DNA from: Sphagnum compactum
Lineage: Eukaryota > Bryophyta > Sphagnopsida > Sphagnales
NCBI GenBank assembly: GCA_965153455.1
Contig: OZ234500.1
Span: forward strand, 9,176,001 to 9,240,000
Reading direction: 5' to 3'
DNA length: 64,000 nucleotides
Shown here piece after piece: positions 23,590 to 36,645 of this stretch. The position numbers and the translations under genes are program-made. Position 1 is the first letter of the stretch. Each line of letters opens with the position of its first letter. Below the pieces are notes generated by a model. That model was not told the origin of the DNA. It was given only the letters and a program-made list of their open reading frames with translations, and searched no databases.

Positions 23590-25212
23590 TTATCCAGCCT
23601 CAGAAAAGCGGCCAAGAATGCTTGTAAGCTCAGCAAAGTAAGGACTCTCTCGTTGATCGCGCTTTCCACCTGATACATCCTTGTACTCTGCCATGAGCTT
23701 GTCCCATTTTTCACGGCATTGTTTCCCATCACGTTTGATCCCTTGCACTGACAGAAGCTCTGCAAGTTCATCCCACAGAGGAGCATGGCGTGTTGATTTC
23801 CCGAACCGACCTTCCATTTCCCCTCGCAGTTTGATCAATTGCAGCACCTCTGCTCGCTTCCAATTTTTAGACCGCCGCTTTGGTCCTTGTGTTGCTTCAG
23901 GGCTACCCACCACCATGATGGTTGGGGCTGTTGTCGTTGTTGTTGCTGCTGCTGCTGCTGTCATGATTCCTGCTGCTGCAGTGGTAGTGGCAGTGCCACC
24001 ACCACCACCACCAATGCTCTCACCCACCAGCTTTTGTGTCAGAACTATCATTGCATTATGGAAGACACTCCGGTGTGCCCGTTCTTCGGCCTGCCATTTT
24101 TCCTCCTTCTCCTGCCTCATCTGCTCCCGCACCATCTCCTTTCTCTCCATGGACTCAATCAGTTCCCTAAAGAGCTTTTGCTGTCGTGTGATCATGGTCT
24201 CCAGCACATACTGCACAGCAGCAACATCTGTGATTGCCATGTACTTTTGAGCCCGTTTCTTTTTCCTTGCTCGTGCTCCTCTTGCATCACCTTCTTCCTC
24301 CTCATCATCCTCCTCATACTTCAACCCTTCTACTCGCTTCCCTCCATCACTATAGTCCTTCTCTCTGCCTGCAGCTTCAGAGCCCAGCTCATGGCTCAAG
24401 TCCTTGGCAAGCTCTCCTCCTACAGAATCCCGGTCTCTCACATACTCATCTCTTTCCCTCTCCCTCTTCATGGGTTTCCCAGAAAGCAAAGGATGCAGCT
24501 CATCATAGAAAGGGTTATCCTCACGGTCCTTGGCACCATCCCTGACCTCTTTGTACCCAGCTGTGAGCTTCTCCCATTTGTCCCGGCATTGTTGTGCATC
24601 ACGGCTGATGTGCTCTCTCTGCAGAGCCTCTGCAATCTCGTCCCAGAGCTCCGTCTTGCGCCCACTCTTGGCAAACCTCGGCTCCAACTGCGCCCGCAAG
24701 CGGATGAGATGCAGAGTCTCAGGACGCGTCCAGTTCTTGCTCCTCTTCTTATGCTCCCGCTCTCGTTGCTTCTTCTGCTCCTCCTCGTCAGCCGCCGCCG
24801 CCGCCCCGGAAGTCCGGTTGTTGATGTTCTCCCCTACCAATTTCAGCTCTGGTTGCTGCGCCGATGAGAGTGCTAGCAAAGTGGACATGGACATGGAGTG
24901 CACCGCTGCCGCCGAGCTTGGCGCCACTGAAGACGTTTCTATGGACCGATCCGTCGGCGACGATTGCGAAACTGTCTGCTCCAACAATTCTCCTTCTGCT
25001 CCTCTTCCTCCTGCTCCTCCTTCTTCCTCCTCTTCCTCCTTTGCCGTAGTAGTCGGCTCCGCTGAGGAAGAAGGAGTGGGGTCGGCGCCATACTCATCCT
25101 CATCCTCGTCTTCGTCGTTCCCATTATGCTCCGCCACTTGAATCGCATGAAAGAGTGTCGCTTGCGGTGCTCTTCTGAGATGCGTCGGCAACGACGACTG
25201 CGAAGAAAACAT
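23590..25212 (-). CDS. Trihelix (GT-type) transcription factor with two DNA-binding domains
   Basis: A single-exon frame encodes 540 residues. Two trihelix (MYB/SANT-like) domains are visible. The first, about residues 157-245, has the characteristic tryptophans W161 (KNWTRPE), W190 (LWDEIAE) and W213 (CRDKWEKL). The second, about 446-535, has W451 (KNWKRAE), W480 (LWDELAEL) and W503 (CREKWDKL). Between them are an acidic stretch, a basic KKKR patch that could be a nuclear signal, and a charged helix likely to form a coiled coil (about 320-395). A Gly6/Thr/Ala low-complexity linker follows. The N-terminus is acidic and Glu-rich. Such proteins bind GT-element promoters and act in the nucleus. 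The architecture resembles GT-2-type factors, but the precise subfamily is not certain. ATG 25212 is used because the frame upstream starts only with GTG. Confidence 0.9.
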   Translation of the reverse strand: MFSSQSSLPTHLRRAPQATLFHAIQVAEHNGNDEDEDEDEYGADPTPSSSAEPTTTAKEEEEEEGGAGGRGAEGELLEQTVSQSSPTDRSIETSSVAPSSAAAVHSMSMSTLLALSSAQQPELKLVGENINNRTSGAAAAADEEEQKKQREREHKKRSKNWTRPETLHLIRLRAQLEPRFAKSGRKTELWDEIAEALQREHISRDAQQCRDKWEKLTAGYKEVRDGAKDREDNPFYDELHPLLSGKPMKRERERDEYVRDRDSVGGELAKDLSHELGSEAAGREKDYSDGGKRVEGLKYEEDDEEEEGDARGARARKKKRAQKYMAITDVAAVQYVLETMITRQQKLFRELIESMERKEMVREQMRQEKEEKWQAEERAHRSVFHNAMIVLTQKLVGESIGGGGGGTATTTAAAGIMTAAAAATTTTTAPTIMVVGSPEATQGPKRRSKNWKRAEVLQLIKLRGEMEGRFGKSTRHAPLWDELAELLSVQGIKRDGKQCREKWDKLMAEYKDVSGGKRDQRESPYFAELTSILGRFSEAG

Positions 25213-26050
25213 AGTTTTGCTCCCCACCTCTCCTCTCCTTCAACAAATCATCCTCCACATACCAAAAAATCCCAGCGAACAAAAGCAAAACCCAAATTCA
25301 CACTTCTCACAACAGCAACAACAGCCAGCCTTTTTTCCTTCCCTCTTTCCCTCCTTCCTTCCGTCCTTCCCCGCACCGACTCCGCAATTGACTCTCCCTT
25401 TCCTCCCTTTCCAAGCGTTTGTTTACCTCACAAAAGCTCCAACAAGAATTACATATCTCTCTCTCCCAGTAAATAAAAACCCGAATACACGCATCCAAGA
25501 CTCACACGCCAAGCATCAAACCGGAGCAATAAGAGTCGGAGTCTGTCTCCTCCTCTCCACGCAGCGTGCAAAACAAAACAAACGTTGCCCCACCTAGAAT
25601 CAGAAGGGGAAAAAAACAAAAAAGAGAAAAAAAAAAAAAAAAAGCAGCAGCAGCAGCCTGAATTGATAAACAAGATATTTGATGACATCACAGTCCTCTT
25701 CTTCGCGCAATACCCATTTGCAGACAAGAAAGAATCATGCGATGCTCGAAGAACCCAACCGGCATCGCCGAAGCACAGCAGCGGCAGAACAGAAACCAAA
25801 CGCAAAGCGGAGACGAAGAAAGAGAGCAATAGAGAAGAGAAAGCGACGGACGAAGACGGACAGAGATGGACGAAGATGGCCAAACACAGGCCAGATACGG
25901 GACCAAGAAGGACGAATATCGACGAAGACGCATGGACTACGGTGTCGCTATTGGCTACCGTTGCGAGCCGCTACCGACATACTAACCTATCGGGTCACCC
26001 TATGAGTAATCTAGCTAGTTGAAGACCTTCCTGTCTCAATTCCTACCGGC
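25213..26050 (-). promoter_or_regulatory. Probable leader and promoter of the trihelix gene
   Basis: On the minus strand this is purine-rich leader-like DNA, with long CT runs on the plus strand at about 25310-25400. It includes a poly(A) tract joined to (AGC)n at 25620-25660. Its position directly 5' of ATG 25212 makes it the likely leader/promoter. No specific TATA box was assigned. Confidence 0.4.
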
Positions 26051-26616
26051 GATTTTTCTTTTTCTTTTTTTAATTTCTTACCGACTAGGTTTTGTTGATG
26101 GGTCTAGTGGGCCATCATATTCTCCGCAACGGTCCCCTGGCTACCTACAGCTTTTGCGTGCGTGTTCCCTACGCTTTATCAGCCTACTCTAAGGGATCTT
26201 GTCCTGCTGTCACATCCTTTGTCTGTCGGCTGTTGTTCCCTCGTTTGGGAACGCGCATGAGGATTGGCTGTAGTGTTTTTCTTTCTTTTCAAAATTGTGA
26301 GGTAGGTGGATTGGTGATCGTTCAAAAGAGGACTAATTTGGCTACAGGTTAGAGAGGAAAATAGAAAACTTTATGAATTTGTACTATGTGTTGGCGACAT
26401 GCTAGAACCTTCTGTCTAAATATGGCAAATTGAAAAAAAATCCGCATACCGTGGCAATAATGTGTCATTTTTTTTTCCCAAAAAAACCTTTGTACCTGTC
26501 ACAAGGGCTTTTTTCTGGTCGCCAGGAATCGAAATTTCGCCAAAAATAGAATCACTGATTGGCTGTCCGTCTTGTGTGCTGTGTAGCTACGCTAGCAGCG
26601 ATTTTTTTTTTGGGGT

Positions 26617-26840
26617 CAAAGTGGCGATCATCCATAGGAACATTTAGCCAAATTTGGCTACAAGCCAAATATGAAACTAATTTTTTTCAAGCATTCCTTC
26701 TTCTTTTTTGCTACCCTACTTGTAACCATGTGTAGAGATCTGGCGATTTTTCTTAAATTTTGGTTGAGTTCTGGCTATTGAAAATCTCGATTTTTTTTCA
26801 TTTTAGCACTTTTAATTTTGAGATTCTCTTTTTGACTATA
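26617..26840. repeat. Dispersed repeat, copy B (pair with 15305-15555)
   Basis: It carries the same ordered phrases as copy A, centred on the near-palindromic TTTAGCCAAATTTGGCTA. The element type is unknown. Confidence 0.65.
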
Positions 26841-27814
26841 TATTGCCAGCCAGGAAAAAGGCATAGGCATTTTTTTGTTTCAAAATTCTGAACTGGGCGA
26901 CAAAAAAAATTGCCTGCAAATTGTACAAAGGGGAGGTGGTTTTTTTGGTAATGATCAAAGTTGCCATATTTTGAGGGAAAAGATCATAATTCGCCATATT
27001 TATACACTGAGCTTGTGAAGGTCGCCAGAACTAAGGAGGATTCTAAAAAATTATACTTTCATGTCTGACCTCTAACCAAATTTGGCTCATCGCTCTTCTG
27101 GATGATCACAATCTACCTACTTGATAAAAAAAACGGATATTTATAACTACCCTGTCACTGCTCCGCATAGGATTCCAAGCTACGTTAGTAGGCTTGTAGC
27201 CGTTATTACTTCAGTTATTCCAGAGCCAACGTTGTTCTAACCCAGGGTAACTTTACTAGTTGTAGGGGGTCAGAGTTGCGAACCATCATCCACCGGATGC
27301 CTGTTCGATGAACCTCAACTGAGTTAATATATCCTGTTTCACCTTGGTTTACCCATTCTGTAAAGAACTAGGTCCTATATCTATAAGTAGGAAAATAGTT
27401 GACTACTAGGTAAGTAGATGATTTATTCATAGTTAAGGTCTGTTTTTACTACCTACCTATTAACAACCAATCCGCAAGTGACTTGTCAGTAGGTAGGTAA
27501 TTTTAAAAGTCAAGTGACCCAACCACCACAATTAGCTAGGGAACTGGAATCCAACAGAAAACTGTTTCCAGACCATTTACGATCCATCCTTCATGGCGCA
27601 CTGGTGGGTGCTGGTTGTCTCTGGCCAGTCATTGGTACTTTTCTTTTCCTCAGAACAGCGTAGGCCCATTCCACTTAGGAACGTGGCAGACCTGTTAGGG
27701 CTAACCTGTGTTTCGTAATGTGGGCATGTTCGAGAATGTAACCGGTGTTGCCACAGGTGATTCCCATTGAATATATGATTGAATATTCATAAATTGATTG
27801 GATGATATATGGAG

Positions 27815-27870
27815 CTTTTGTAAGTTCTTGGCAGCAGACTACACCCCACTTAAGAAAGAACTTACAAAAG
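27815..27870. repeat. Perfect 15-bp inverted repeat with 26-nt loop
   Basis: CTTTTGTAAGTTCTT at 27815-27829 pairs exactly with AAGAACTTACAAAAG at 27856-27870. The arms are too short to call a microRNA precursor and no flanking terminal duplication was seen. Confidence 0.85.
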
Positions 27871-28133
27871 TTTCCCCATGAGACCCCCAACCTAAAATTC
27901 CAGGCTATGTATCTGGAATGTGTCAAGCCCAGTACAGTGAGAGGCTGGAATGAGAGCCTTGCAGGATCACGGAGTCCTTTAGCCTTCTTAATCCATGTTA
28001 ACTTAAGGGTCGGGCCAACTTATTATAAACTTCCTGAAGATGAGAAACTGCATACAATGAAGGCAGGGGAGGCTGATGTGGGGTCTGTTGTCGCGTGATT
28101 TGGAGGCCAAATCTGGCCCCTGCTGCTGATAGA

Positions 28134-28520
28134 TATTGCAGCCAGGGCCATTCTGGAGTGTTCCCATGAGTTCTTCCAGCAGTTCCCATACCTTTAGTTC
28201 TGGCACCCATAAGCTCACACAAGGGATTGCTAGGAGCCATATCAGAGGTGCCTGGCCCTTTACCTGGTACATAAAATATTATTGAAAGAAAAACTAGACC
28301 ACATTCAGTATCTGCAGCCAGGGCCATTCTGCAACATTCCCATGAGTTCTTCCAGCAGTTCCCAAGCCTTTAACATTAGACAACAGGCCGTTGGTTCTGG
28401 CACCCATTGTGCCCATGAGCTCAGACAAGGGCTTGCTAGGAGCCATAATCAGAAGTACCTGGCCATTTACCTATACATAAAATATTTGGGAAAGAAAAAT
28501 TAGACCACATTTGGTATCAT
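28134..28520. repeat. Tandem duplication, units of about 176 and 200 bp
   Basis: GCAGCCAGGGCCATTCTG begins both units (about 28138 and 28314). Both continue through CCCATGAGTTCTTCCAGCAG, GTTCTGGCACCCAT, TTGCTAGGAGCCATA and AGAAAAA(C/T)TAGACCACATT in the same order. The second unit has extra internal sequence. Confidence 0.9.
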
Positions 28521-31500
28521 TGTTGTGCTTCGATGTAGTTGTTGGTTTCTACTGGTGGGAAATATTCAGATGCTTGTGTTGTGTAATCATTGTCTGAGGC
28601 GTCAATCATTGGCAAGTTTGACCAATGTTCATTGCTCAATATGTTATCAACTTAAGTCAATGTTGAACATGCAAGCTTGTATCTTTGTTGTTGGAATTAG
28701 CTGAAATTATGATTGAGTTCTAAACCCTTCTTGTCAATTCTGGAAATGTGATGGTTTTATAAGATTTGCTTCCCTTAAGTTTTGAGCAAATAATTTGTGC
28801 ACACTATTGCTGGAAATTGGTGCAGAGTAATGACAAATAATATTTTTTAATTAAATGTTTTGAATTGGGTCTAAATTCTTTAAAATTTTGACAAGGTATT
28901 TCTAGTGGTAGCATCCAAGGATGCTTTCATGTCCAATAGTGTTTGAGTGATACAACCTTTCTTAGGCAACAAAATAATAGTAGTCCCACACACTAGCATA
29001 TGTGTGGTTAGGAGGAAATGTATGATAAACAATGTGAACAAGGTCTTGAAATAATGACATGAAATAACTCAAAAAGAAATTGATGGAGGAGTAATCCTTG
29101 CTAGTGTTTGGACAAGCATGTAACTATGCAACAACTTTGAAAGGCACATTCAAAGTCAAGGATGTGATACTAATGCATAATGAAGGCATTTTGGTGAAGG
29201 AAATCAAGCATGCCCTTCTTGCACTTACTGATGAGAACCTTTTTATAATTGTTATAATTGCATGTGATGGAACTTGTAGATAGGAAACTAAAGTGATTTT
29301 GCATTATATGTTGCATACTTAAACCATTTTGCTTAAATGGTTTTGCATCAACTTACGTTGATATGTTGATACCTTCAATAGTTAAAATGTGGGGTTAGTT
29401 ATGACAACATCAACAAATGTCCAAAGTTTTTGAAATGTTATGAAAAATTAGTTTCACTAATATTCAACTTCTTCCAATAGTTTTATCAATGGTACATAGA
29501 CAAGCTTGACTTTCTTACACATACATGAGATGTTTAATTCATATGTTCATGTTGGGTGGACAACTCACAATTTGTAATGAAGTAGACCTTTGCTCATCTA
29601 AAAATATCAATAATACATCCACTATTATGGGGATTAGAATCTTATTTTTCAATTTTAATAAATTTCAATTTTGACAAGTTCTTAGATTATTGAATGATCC
29701 TCATTTTGGAAAAAGGTTTCAAGTCAATCATTATAATTGGATCAATAATTAAGATTTTTTATCCTAAATAGTTTCATATATAATTTGTTTTTGAATGCAT
29801 TCAATTCCACAATCGAATCATCATTTTGTCATAAATATCATATTGGTGAAGGAAATTGAAAAATAATCCCAAAAAGTTCAATGGATATTTTTTATTTCTT
29901 TCAATTACAATTGATGCATGATTTTAATCATGCAAATACGTGTTTCAAAGACACAACATTTGTAAGCAATGCACATTGAAAACTTGTGAAAGGACAAATT
30001 TTGTATTATTAACAAATTATTGGATGGAATATTTGTGATGTAGGGTTGCAACATTTGGCATTTCAAACTATCAAACAAATGGAATTCAAAATGAGGATGA
30101 GAATTTTAAACAAATATCCATGTTCAATAGTTGATGACTCACAAAATTCAGATTGTGTATGGCTAGCATATCCAATGGTTGTTACAAAGGGAAAAATAGA
30201 TCAAATGGTTATTTTAAGTCTTTTAAGTTTTACCCAACATTAGATAAAACCATATGTTCATGGTGAATAATGAGCTATGACCTCAAAGGAGATGTGCTAA
30301 AAATTGGTCAAAACACTTGACACCAAAAACATCACATCAATTGTTTAGGTTATTACTTGTTTTCGTAATAAAAAGATGTGTGAAATTTTAAAAATAAATA
30401 TACATATGGACTTCAATTATTTTAATATTATGAAAAGATAGTTGGAAATTGTAAGGACTATTGTGACATATGAATATGTAGCAATATTGTTGATTATTTC
30501 ATTAATATAGTTTCCTAATGGGTTTGTAATGTCATCAATTGGGCAAAACAAATTGTTAATGAATGATGTCATAGGACTATTGTTCAAATAAAAGAGAAAA
30601 AAAGGTAGGTGTTTAAAAAAGTATTATGTGGTGTTACTTTCACTACAACAAAAAGTAACCATGGACGCCAAGTGATTTCATTGGATTTTGAGTGAATTCA
30701 CTAGTTGTAGTGAATGGGGACCAATGAAAAAGCAATGAATTCACTGATCTAGTGAATGAGGACTAGTGAACTGCACCCACATTTTGTAATAATGTTTCTA
30801 AAGAATTCAAATATCAATAAAAAGAAGTGTGGAATTTTCAAGAAAGGGAGAGAGAGATAGGGTAAAAGTTAGTGAAATTTCAAAAAAAACTTAAATGAAA
30901 CACATAATTTCCTTTTCAAGAAACCATACCATATGACAATATATTCTAAAAAATAGAATAGAAAAGGAAAAAAAATCACCAAAAAATTGCGGCTACCATC
31001 AAGATAAATGTTCATTATAAAATAATTTATTACAATTAAAGTTAAGATAATTTTTAATTTTTAATTCAATGGAAAGGATCTTGTTGAGGGAAATAAGACT
31101 ATTTCATTATATAAAGGTTGTTTACTTGACATGGACAACTTGAACAACTACTACTTAAGATGGATGACTACATGCATTAAGTTTAATAAATTGTGCACTC
31201 ATGTGCTTACAACTGTATGTAGACAAAATAGTTGTTGGAGCTAGTTATAAAATCACCTTCATTGATGAATTTTAAGAAAATTAATCTTTCATTTCTTGAA
31301 GCAAAAAAATTAAGCACTGGATAAAAATTTTAAATACAAGATTTATACCAAAAGTAGACATGTAAGCCTTGGCTAAAAAATTGCAATGCAAGTTGGAATA
31401 ACTTTATAGAACATAATTTCTTGCCCATTATGCTTTTAACTAAGCAATTATGGTTTGACAGAAATATTTTGTTTCTTGGGTCTCCCACTTCCATTTTTCT

Positions 31501-32369
31501 CCCTCACCTTTGGCCACCTCTTTTTCATTACACACCTCAATTCTATCCCATTGGCCACAATGCCCTACCTTCATATTATCTATTGTTCTAACATGCCCTC
31601 CTACTCCCTTTGCCTTGTTTCATTGTAAAGAAATTTTCTAACCAATCTTTCCATGGGGTAAAGCCCCTATCCTAGGGCTTTACCCTACACAAAAAAACCT
31701 TAAAAATTAGACAATGCCTTAAATCAACTTTGTAAACAGTATGGCATATCAAACAATTGACAATTTCCTACATATCTAAACAAAATTGTGTAGTAGAATG
31801 GACTCATAACAAGTTTTTACAAGTTTTTATATCTTGAAGCAAAAGCTCAACAAAATTTGAATTCAAAGATCAAATAATCAAATTTAAAGATTAAAGACAT
31901 TTTCATAAGTAACTATACAAAGGGAAAAAGGTACAAATTATTGAAAGAGAAAAAAAAAATTGTGTTCCATAGCAAGTACGTAGGCTTTTATATATAAAAT
32001 ATGTATTAATCTTTCTAAGATTAGGAAAATTACGTAAGCAAGGGACAAGCTTTCAATATACTAATGAAATAGGTAATGTTGTTGAAAATGAAACAGGAAT
32101 TAAAACAATGAAAAACTAATTTCACCTTTGCAAAGTTTGTAGAGTAGGAAAAGTACTATTGATAGACCAATATCTCCATGACAACTACTAAACGTATAAA
32201 AAATGGAACCCTACTTTCTAAGTCATAGTTTTTTAAAGAAATAATATTGGAAGATGGTAAGGTTAAATTGAATGAAATCATTATTTCAAAATTCAAAATT
32301 TTAATGCAAAATGAAACATGTCCACACTTATTAACTTGTTTTAAAAACATTAAAAAGTTGGGGGTAAAT
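28521..32369. other. AT-rich DNA without a recognised gene
   Basis: No frame over about 65 codons and no recognisable protein motif. CACTACAACAAAAAG at 30641-30655 resembles a CACTA transposon end, but no partner end was found. It is likely old transposon debris. Confidence 0.5.
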
Positions 32370-33255
32370 GGATTTTTAAGGCACTAAACTTAAGTTTGAT
32401 GGGAGTGTTGATAGATATAAAAATGCAACTAACTGCCAAAGGTTATTCACATGGTGTTGATTATATTTACACTTTTTCATGCACACATAACAAAAATCAT
32501 CTTTTAAAAGTCTTAAAACTTTTGGTTGCAAAAAGTGATAAATTTGTAATGTCCACCAAATTGGTCATTACATTTCGCAACATGATTATCTACAAGAAAC
32601 CGTTGGTATGGACTAGTTTTAGGGGTTTATCAAACTAAGGATTAATCACAAAGTTTGTAAGCTAACTTGAGGTATTATATGGACTTAAATAATCATGTGG
32701 TATTAAAGATTTTTTTTGTTATAAAAAGTCCTAAAATTTTAACAATTTAGTGTAGTGCAAATATGGATGTGTGCATACTTAAACTTGAGATAATTGATTG
32801 GTGATATTTTCTTTATGTGGATAACACAATGTTGTAAAAAAATTAGTAAACAATGTTGTTAATTATGTTCATTCTTTAAATAAGTCAAAAAAAAAATTCA
32901 ATAAAGTTTGTCATGACAAGTTTTGGTTACATTCAATTTTGTGTTAAGGGATGAGGTCAAGATGTTTAAAATGTTCACAATGTTTCAACACATAGAAACA
33001 AAATACATGTAGATTACCTAATTTTAAAAAATCAAGATGGGTAAAAACTACTTGGAAATGTGTAGGTTGCGATAATCAAATAGCCATAACATTAAATCAA
33101 AACCATAAATATCACTCAAAGATGAAACACATAGAAGTGTAACATCACTATATGCAAAAATTACTAATGAAAGGATACATATTTATGTGGTTTATCATGC
33201 CATAGATGACACAATAATTGACATCATGAATTTACTAAAGTTCAAGTAGATGAAA
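32370..33255 (+). pseudogene. Heavily decayed Ty1/copia pol relict (reverse transcriptase to RNase H)
   Basis: Pieces of a copia polyprotein appear in the correct order but in shifting frames. They are VDRYK then QLTAKGYSHGVDYIYTFS (RT start) near 32410-32485, LYGLK near 32670-32690, and YVDN in place of the catalytic YVDD near 32810-32825. A CDNQIAITLNQNHKYH...KMKHIEV stretch (RNase H region) lies near 33070-33140, followed by a DIMNLLK remnant near 33220-33250. Frameshifts and stops are frequent, so it is long dead. It is much more diverged than the copia copies at 39-63 kb and belongs to a different copia lineage. No LTRs were recognised. Confidence 0.7.
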
Positions 33256-35990
33256 TTTACAACATGGCTTGGAATCAACTAAAATGATAATTCAAGAAAG
33301 AAGTGCATACAAAGAATGCATAATTTTTATCTTGCCTTTAAAAATGTAAGGGTCTAATTGTTGAACTACTCCAACCATTTGGTTGCCTTGGTAAACAATC
33401 TGCACTTACAACCATGCATACATGTTCAACATTAGTTGATGCACTTTAATCTCCAACATGAAATTCTATTATTCATTGTCCAAAACCATGACACAAAATC
33501 CAAGCATCAAGGGTTGAGAATAGTTATCCATGAGAATAGGAAAAATAAATTATAAACAAAAGTATATTGTAAACCTATTTAAATGGGAATTTAAGAAAAT
33601 TAGTTATGTATTAATTTGGATCTTACTATTAGTCCAACATATGAGATGTAAACAATAACGACACTAGAGAAATATAAAATATAAATATATTGAATAATCA
33701 AAATTGAATGAGTGCTTGTGATTTAAAAGATTTCCATGTAATTATGCAAACTTTGAAATTGGGGGAGGGAGAGTCATTGTCTAATTCACAAGCTTATACA
33801 TGGTTTCAGGGAGGATTACTTATTTGCCAATAAATTTTATTTATTACATTGTTAACCCTATGAAACATTTTTTAATTTATTTTGGTTTTAATGGGGCCCA
33901 TGTATGTTTAGAAAATAAATTCACATTACTAAGTGATTTGAAAATGAATTGGATCCAAAAGGTTTGAATAAGTAGCAAAAAAGATACCTATAGTAAAACT
34001 TGGAACATATTTTGAATTTGTTGTCATTTGTAAGTTGGGATGATCATTTTGCAATTGCGTATTACCACATTTGTGTATTTATCCATCGTGACTCATGATT
34101 ATTCACCATCTTAACATAAATTTGACAAATCCACAACATGTGTAATATTTTTTCTATACATGTTGTAATGTATAAATCCACCATGCATAGATCAAAAAAC
34201 CATAAACTACTTTTTTCTTTGTATCAAAAGGTTATTCGTTGCTCCCATTCAATTAACCTTGGGGTTTCATCACTATTGGTTTCCTACAATATACTAAATT
34301 ATATAATAACTTAGCATTAGACTTTTACAAAATTTAATAATTTTATTTTGAATTTTTTGTAAACTAAGTAGTTATCATTATATTTTTATTACAAGGAATC
34401 TAATCCATACCAACCCATGTGTTTGCCACTTGTCTCCAATTTAACCATTTTTGTGATTGTTGATGCGACTATTTTTGTGGCACCATGTAAAAACAACTTG
34501 AAATCATATATGTGATTACAAAATGGTTTTAAGTTGAATATGTGACTATGATTTCATCCAATTGGGTGCAAGTACATAGAAAGGAGCCAACATGATTACT
34601 TTACAAAAGGACTATGAATATTTTTTAATCATTTTTCACTTTTTCATATGAAAGAATTTTTGAATGAAATCTTTTGCAACTTGTTATTAAAAATACGTAT
34701 AGTTGCCTTAATATATCACATGTTTTGTGTTAATCATTTTTTAATAAATATGAATTTTTCAAAGTGTGTAAATTCTGCTAGATTTTGCATTTCATCTTGA
34801 AAATTTATCATAATTTTGAACCATACCAAAATATGTTAACTACTTTAGGTTTTTTATTATTTGTGTCATAAACCGCAACTTTTTTTATATGTCATGCACA
34901 TTAAACCCCATTTACATGTGGTAAAGGACTTTTGAAAGTTTAAAATTTTGAAAAATACTTTGAATTTTTAAAAAATTTAAATTCCATATCCTTTAAATTG
35001 TGAGTGCTTTTTGAACTTGGATAGTAGGTTGCTATCATCCAAATTTTTTTACCATCAAAATTATATATTACAATAGTCCTTGACCTAGTCCTTTGTAAAA
35101 TTAACCTCATTTGATGCATCACCTATTCAAATTCAAACATCATTTTAAGAAACCAAAACCCAAAATTGAATTTAATGAATTTTTAATTTGAATTCCTTAA
35201 CTTTCATGTTAGTCACTTAACACAACTTGGAATGATTAACATAACTTTTAAATGTCACAAGAAGAACTACGTTAAAAAATTCACAATTTTCCCCACTACC
35301 TGACATGGCTTTTGGCTCCTTTCTTTGTACTCTCACCCAATTTTCATATGCTAGTTTGGATGGAAAAAAAAAATCACTCATATCATTCAACAATTAGTGG
35401 CATCAAATGATAGATGAAAATTTATTTTTTTGGGGACCAATAATGTGATTCAGAGATGATTGGACACCATGTGGCATCTTATTCAACTTGAATTGTGAAT
35501 ACCAATTATAGTTGTAAATGTACATGCATCTAGATGTGAAGAAAATATGTTATGGCTAAAGAAATTACTAGATTTGGTAGTTTGTTTTTTTTCTTGGTTA
35601 TTTTGAGTGAAAAAATATCTAAAGGTATAATAGATTATGGTAGATTTGTGATAATCTCAAAAGACGAATGGAAAAGGTAAAAAAGAACAACCATTTTTAA
35701 TTTTTAAAATAATAGGGTTGTGTGTACTTGCAATTCTTTTTCCAAACAAACAAAATTGTTGTATTTAATGGTCTAAATTTCTATTCTAAGTTATCTAGAG
35801 TGAAACACCACTTCAATGCAATAATTATTAACTAATAAGGTTTTTGCAAATTATAGTTTGTGTACTTTAGTTTTTTGTTAATTTTGTGTTGTAGCCAAAC
35901 TAGAACAACCTAGGTCAAATTTTTTTTAAATAGTTGAAATAATCATAAGTTCCACTTCAAAATAATTTTGGGTGGAATAATTTAAAATAT
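33256..35990. other. AT-rich DNA without a recognised gene
   Basis: Very AT-rich, with only fortuitous short frames. Some may be the downstream part of the decayed copia relict, but I could not identify an LTR. Confidence 0.5.
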
Positions 35991-36645
35991 CCTAGGGTGG
36001 ATAACCTAATATAACTGATAATGGCCTAGGTTGGAATAATGTAAAATAATTCAAAATAACCTAAGGTGTAATAGCCTAAAATAATAATAAATTGCTTAGT
36101 TTATAATAACATAAAATAACCTCAAATAACATGAGGTGGAATAATCTAGAATAATTAAAATAACTTAAAATAACATAGGGTGGAATGACCTAAAATAATT
36201 AAAAGTAACTTAAAATAACCTCAAGTGGAATAACATAAAACAATTAAAAATAACTTAAATTCTTAAGGTGAAATAGTTTTGAATAGCTAAAAAAACATAT
36301 AATAACCTATGGTGGAATAACCTATAATAGTTGAAAATAACCTAAAATAGCTTAAGGTGGAAGAACTTAGAATAGTCGGAGAGATGTTAGGGTACAATAA
36401 TTTCTAATAAACTAAGGTGGAATAAACTAAAATCATCAAAAATATCTTAAGGTATAACTTAAAATAACTTAAGGTGAAATAATTTTAAATAACTTTAAAT
36501 AGTTTAGGGTGGAATAATTTTTAAAATATGAAAATAACATTAGGTGGAATAGCCTAAATTAATCAAGAATGGCCTAAGGTAAAATAGTTTAAAATAACCT
36601 GAGGTGAATTAACCTATAATAGTTTTAAATAACTTAGGGTTAAAA
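35990..36645. repeat. Degenerate tandem repeat field (ACCTAAGGTGGAATAACCTAAAATA units)
   Basis: Imperfect units, roughly 35-45 bp long, repeat the phrases CTAAGGTGGAATAAC, CTAAAATAATT and AAAATAACCT about fifteen times. Non-coding. Confidence 0.8.

Larger units (their letters stand above)
26051..28133. other. Intergenic DNA with a dispersed repeat and an inverted repeat, no recognised gene
   Basis: Open frames are short and unrecognised. Structure present: the dispersed repeat copy at 26617-26840 and the inverted repeat at 27815-27870, both listed separately. Confidence 0.5.

Noticed and set aside
23681-25141. Long plus-strand open frames (up to 342 codons) over the trihelix gene
   Set aside because: They are antisense shadows of a GC-rich, biased coding sequence. 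The minus strand carries two clear DNA-binding domains.
25585-26022. Lys/Glu/Arg-rich plus-strand frames of 108-145 codons
   Set aside because: Composition follows a poly(A)/AGC and GA-rich tract in the likely trihelix leader; no motif.
27815-27870. Hairpin considered as a microRNA precursor
   Set aside because: The 15-bp arms are shorter than a mature plant microRNA duplex (about 21 nt), and flanking bases do not extend the stem.
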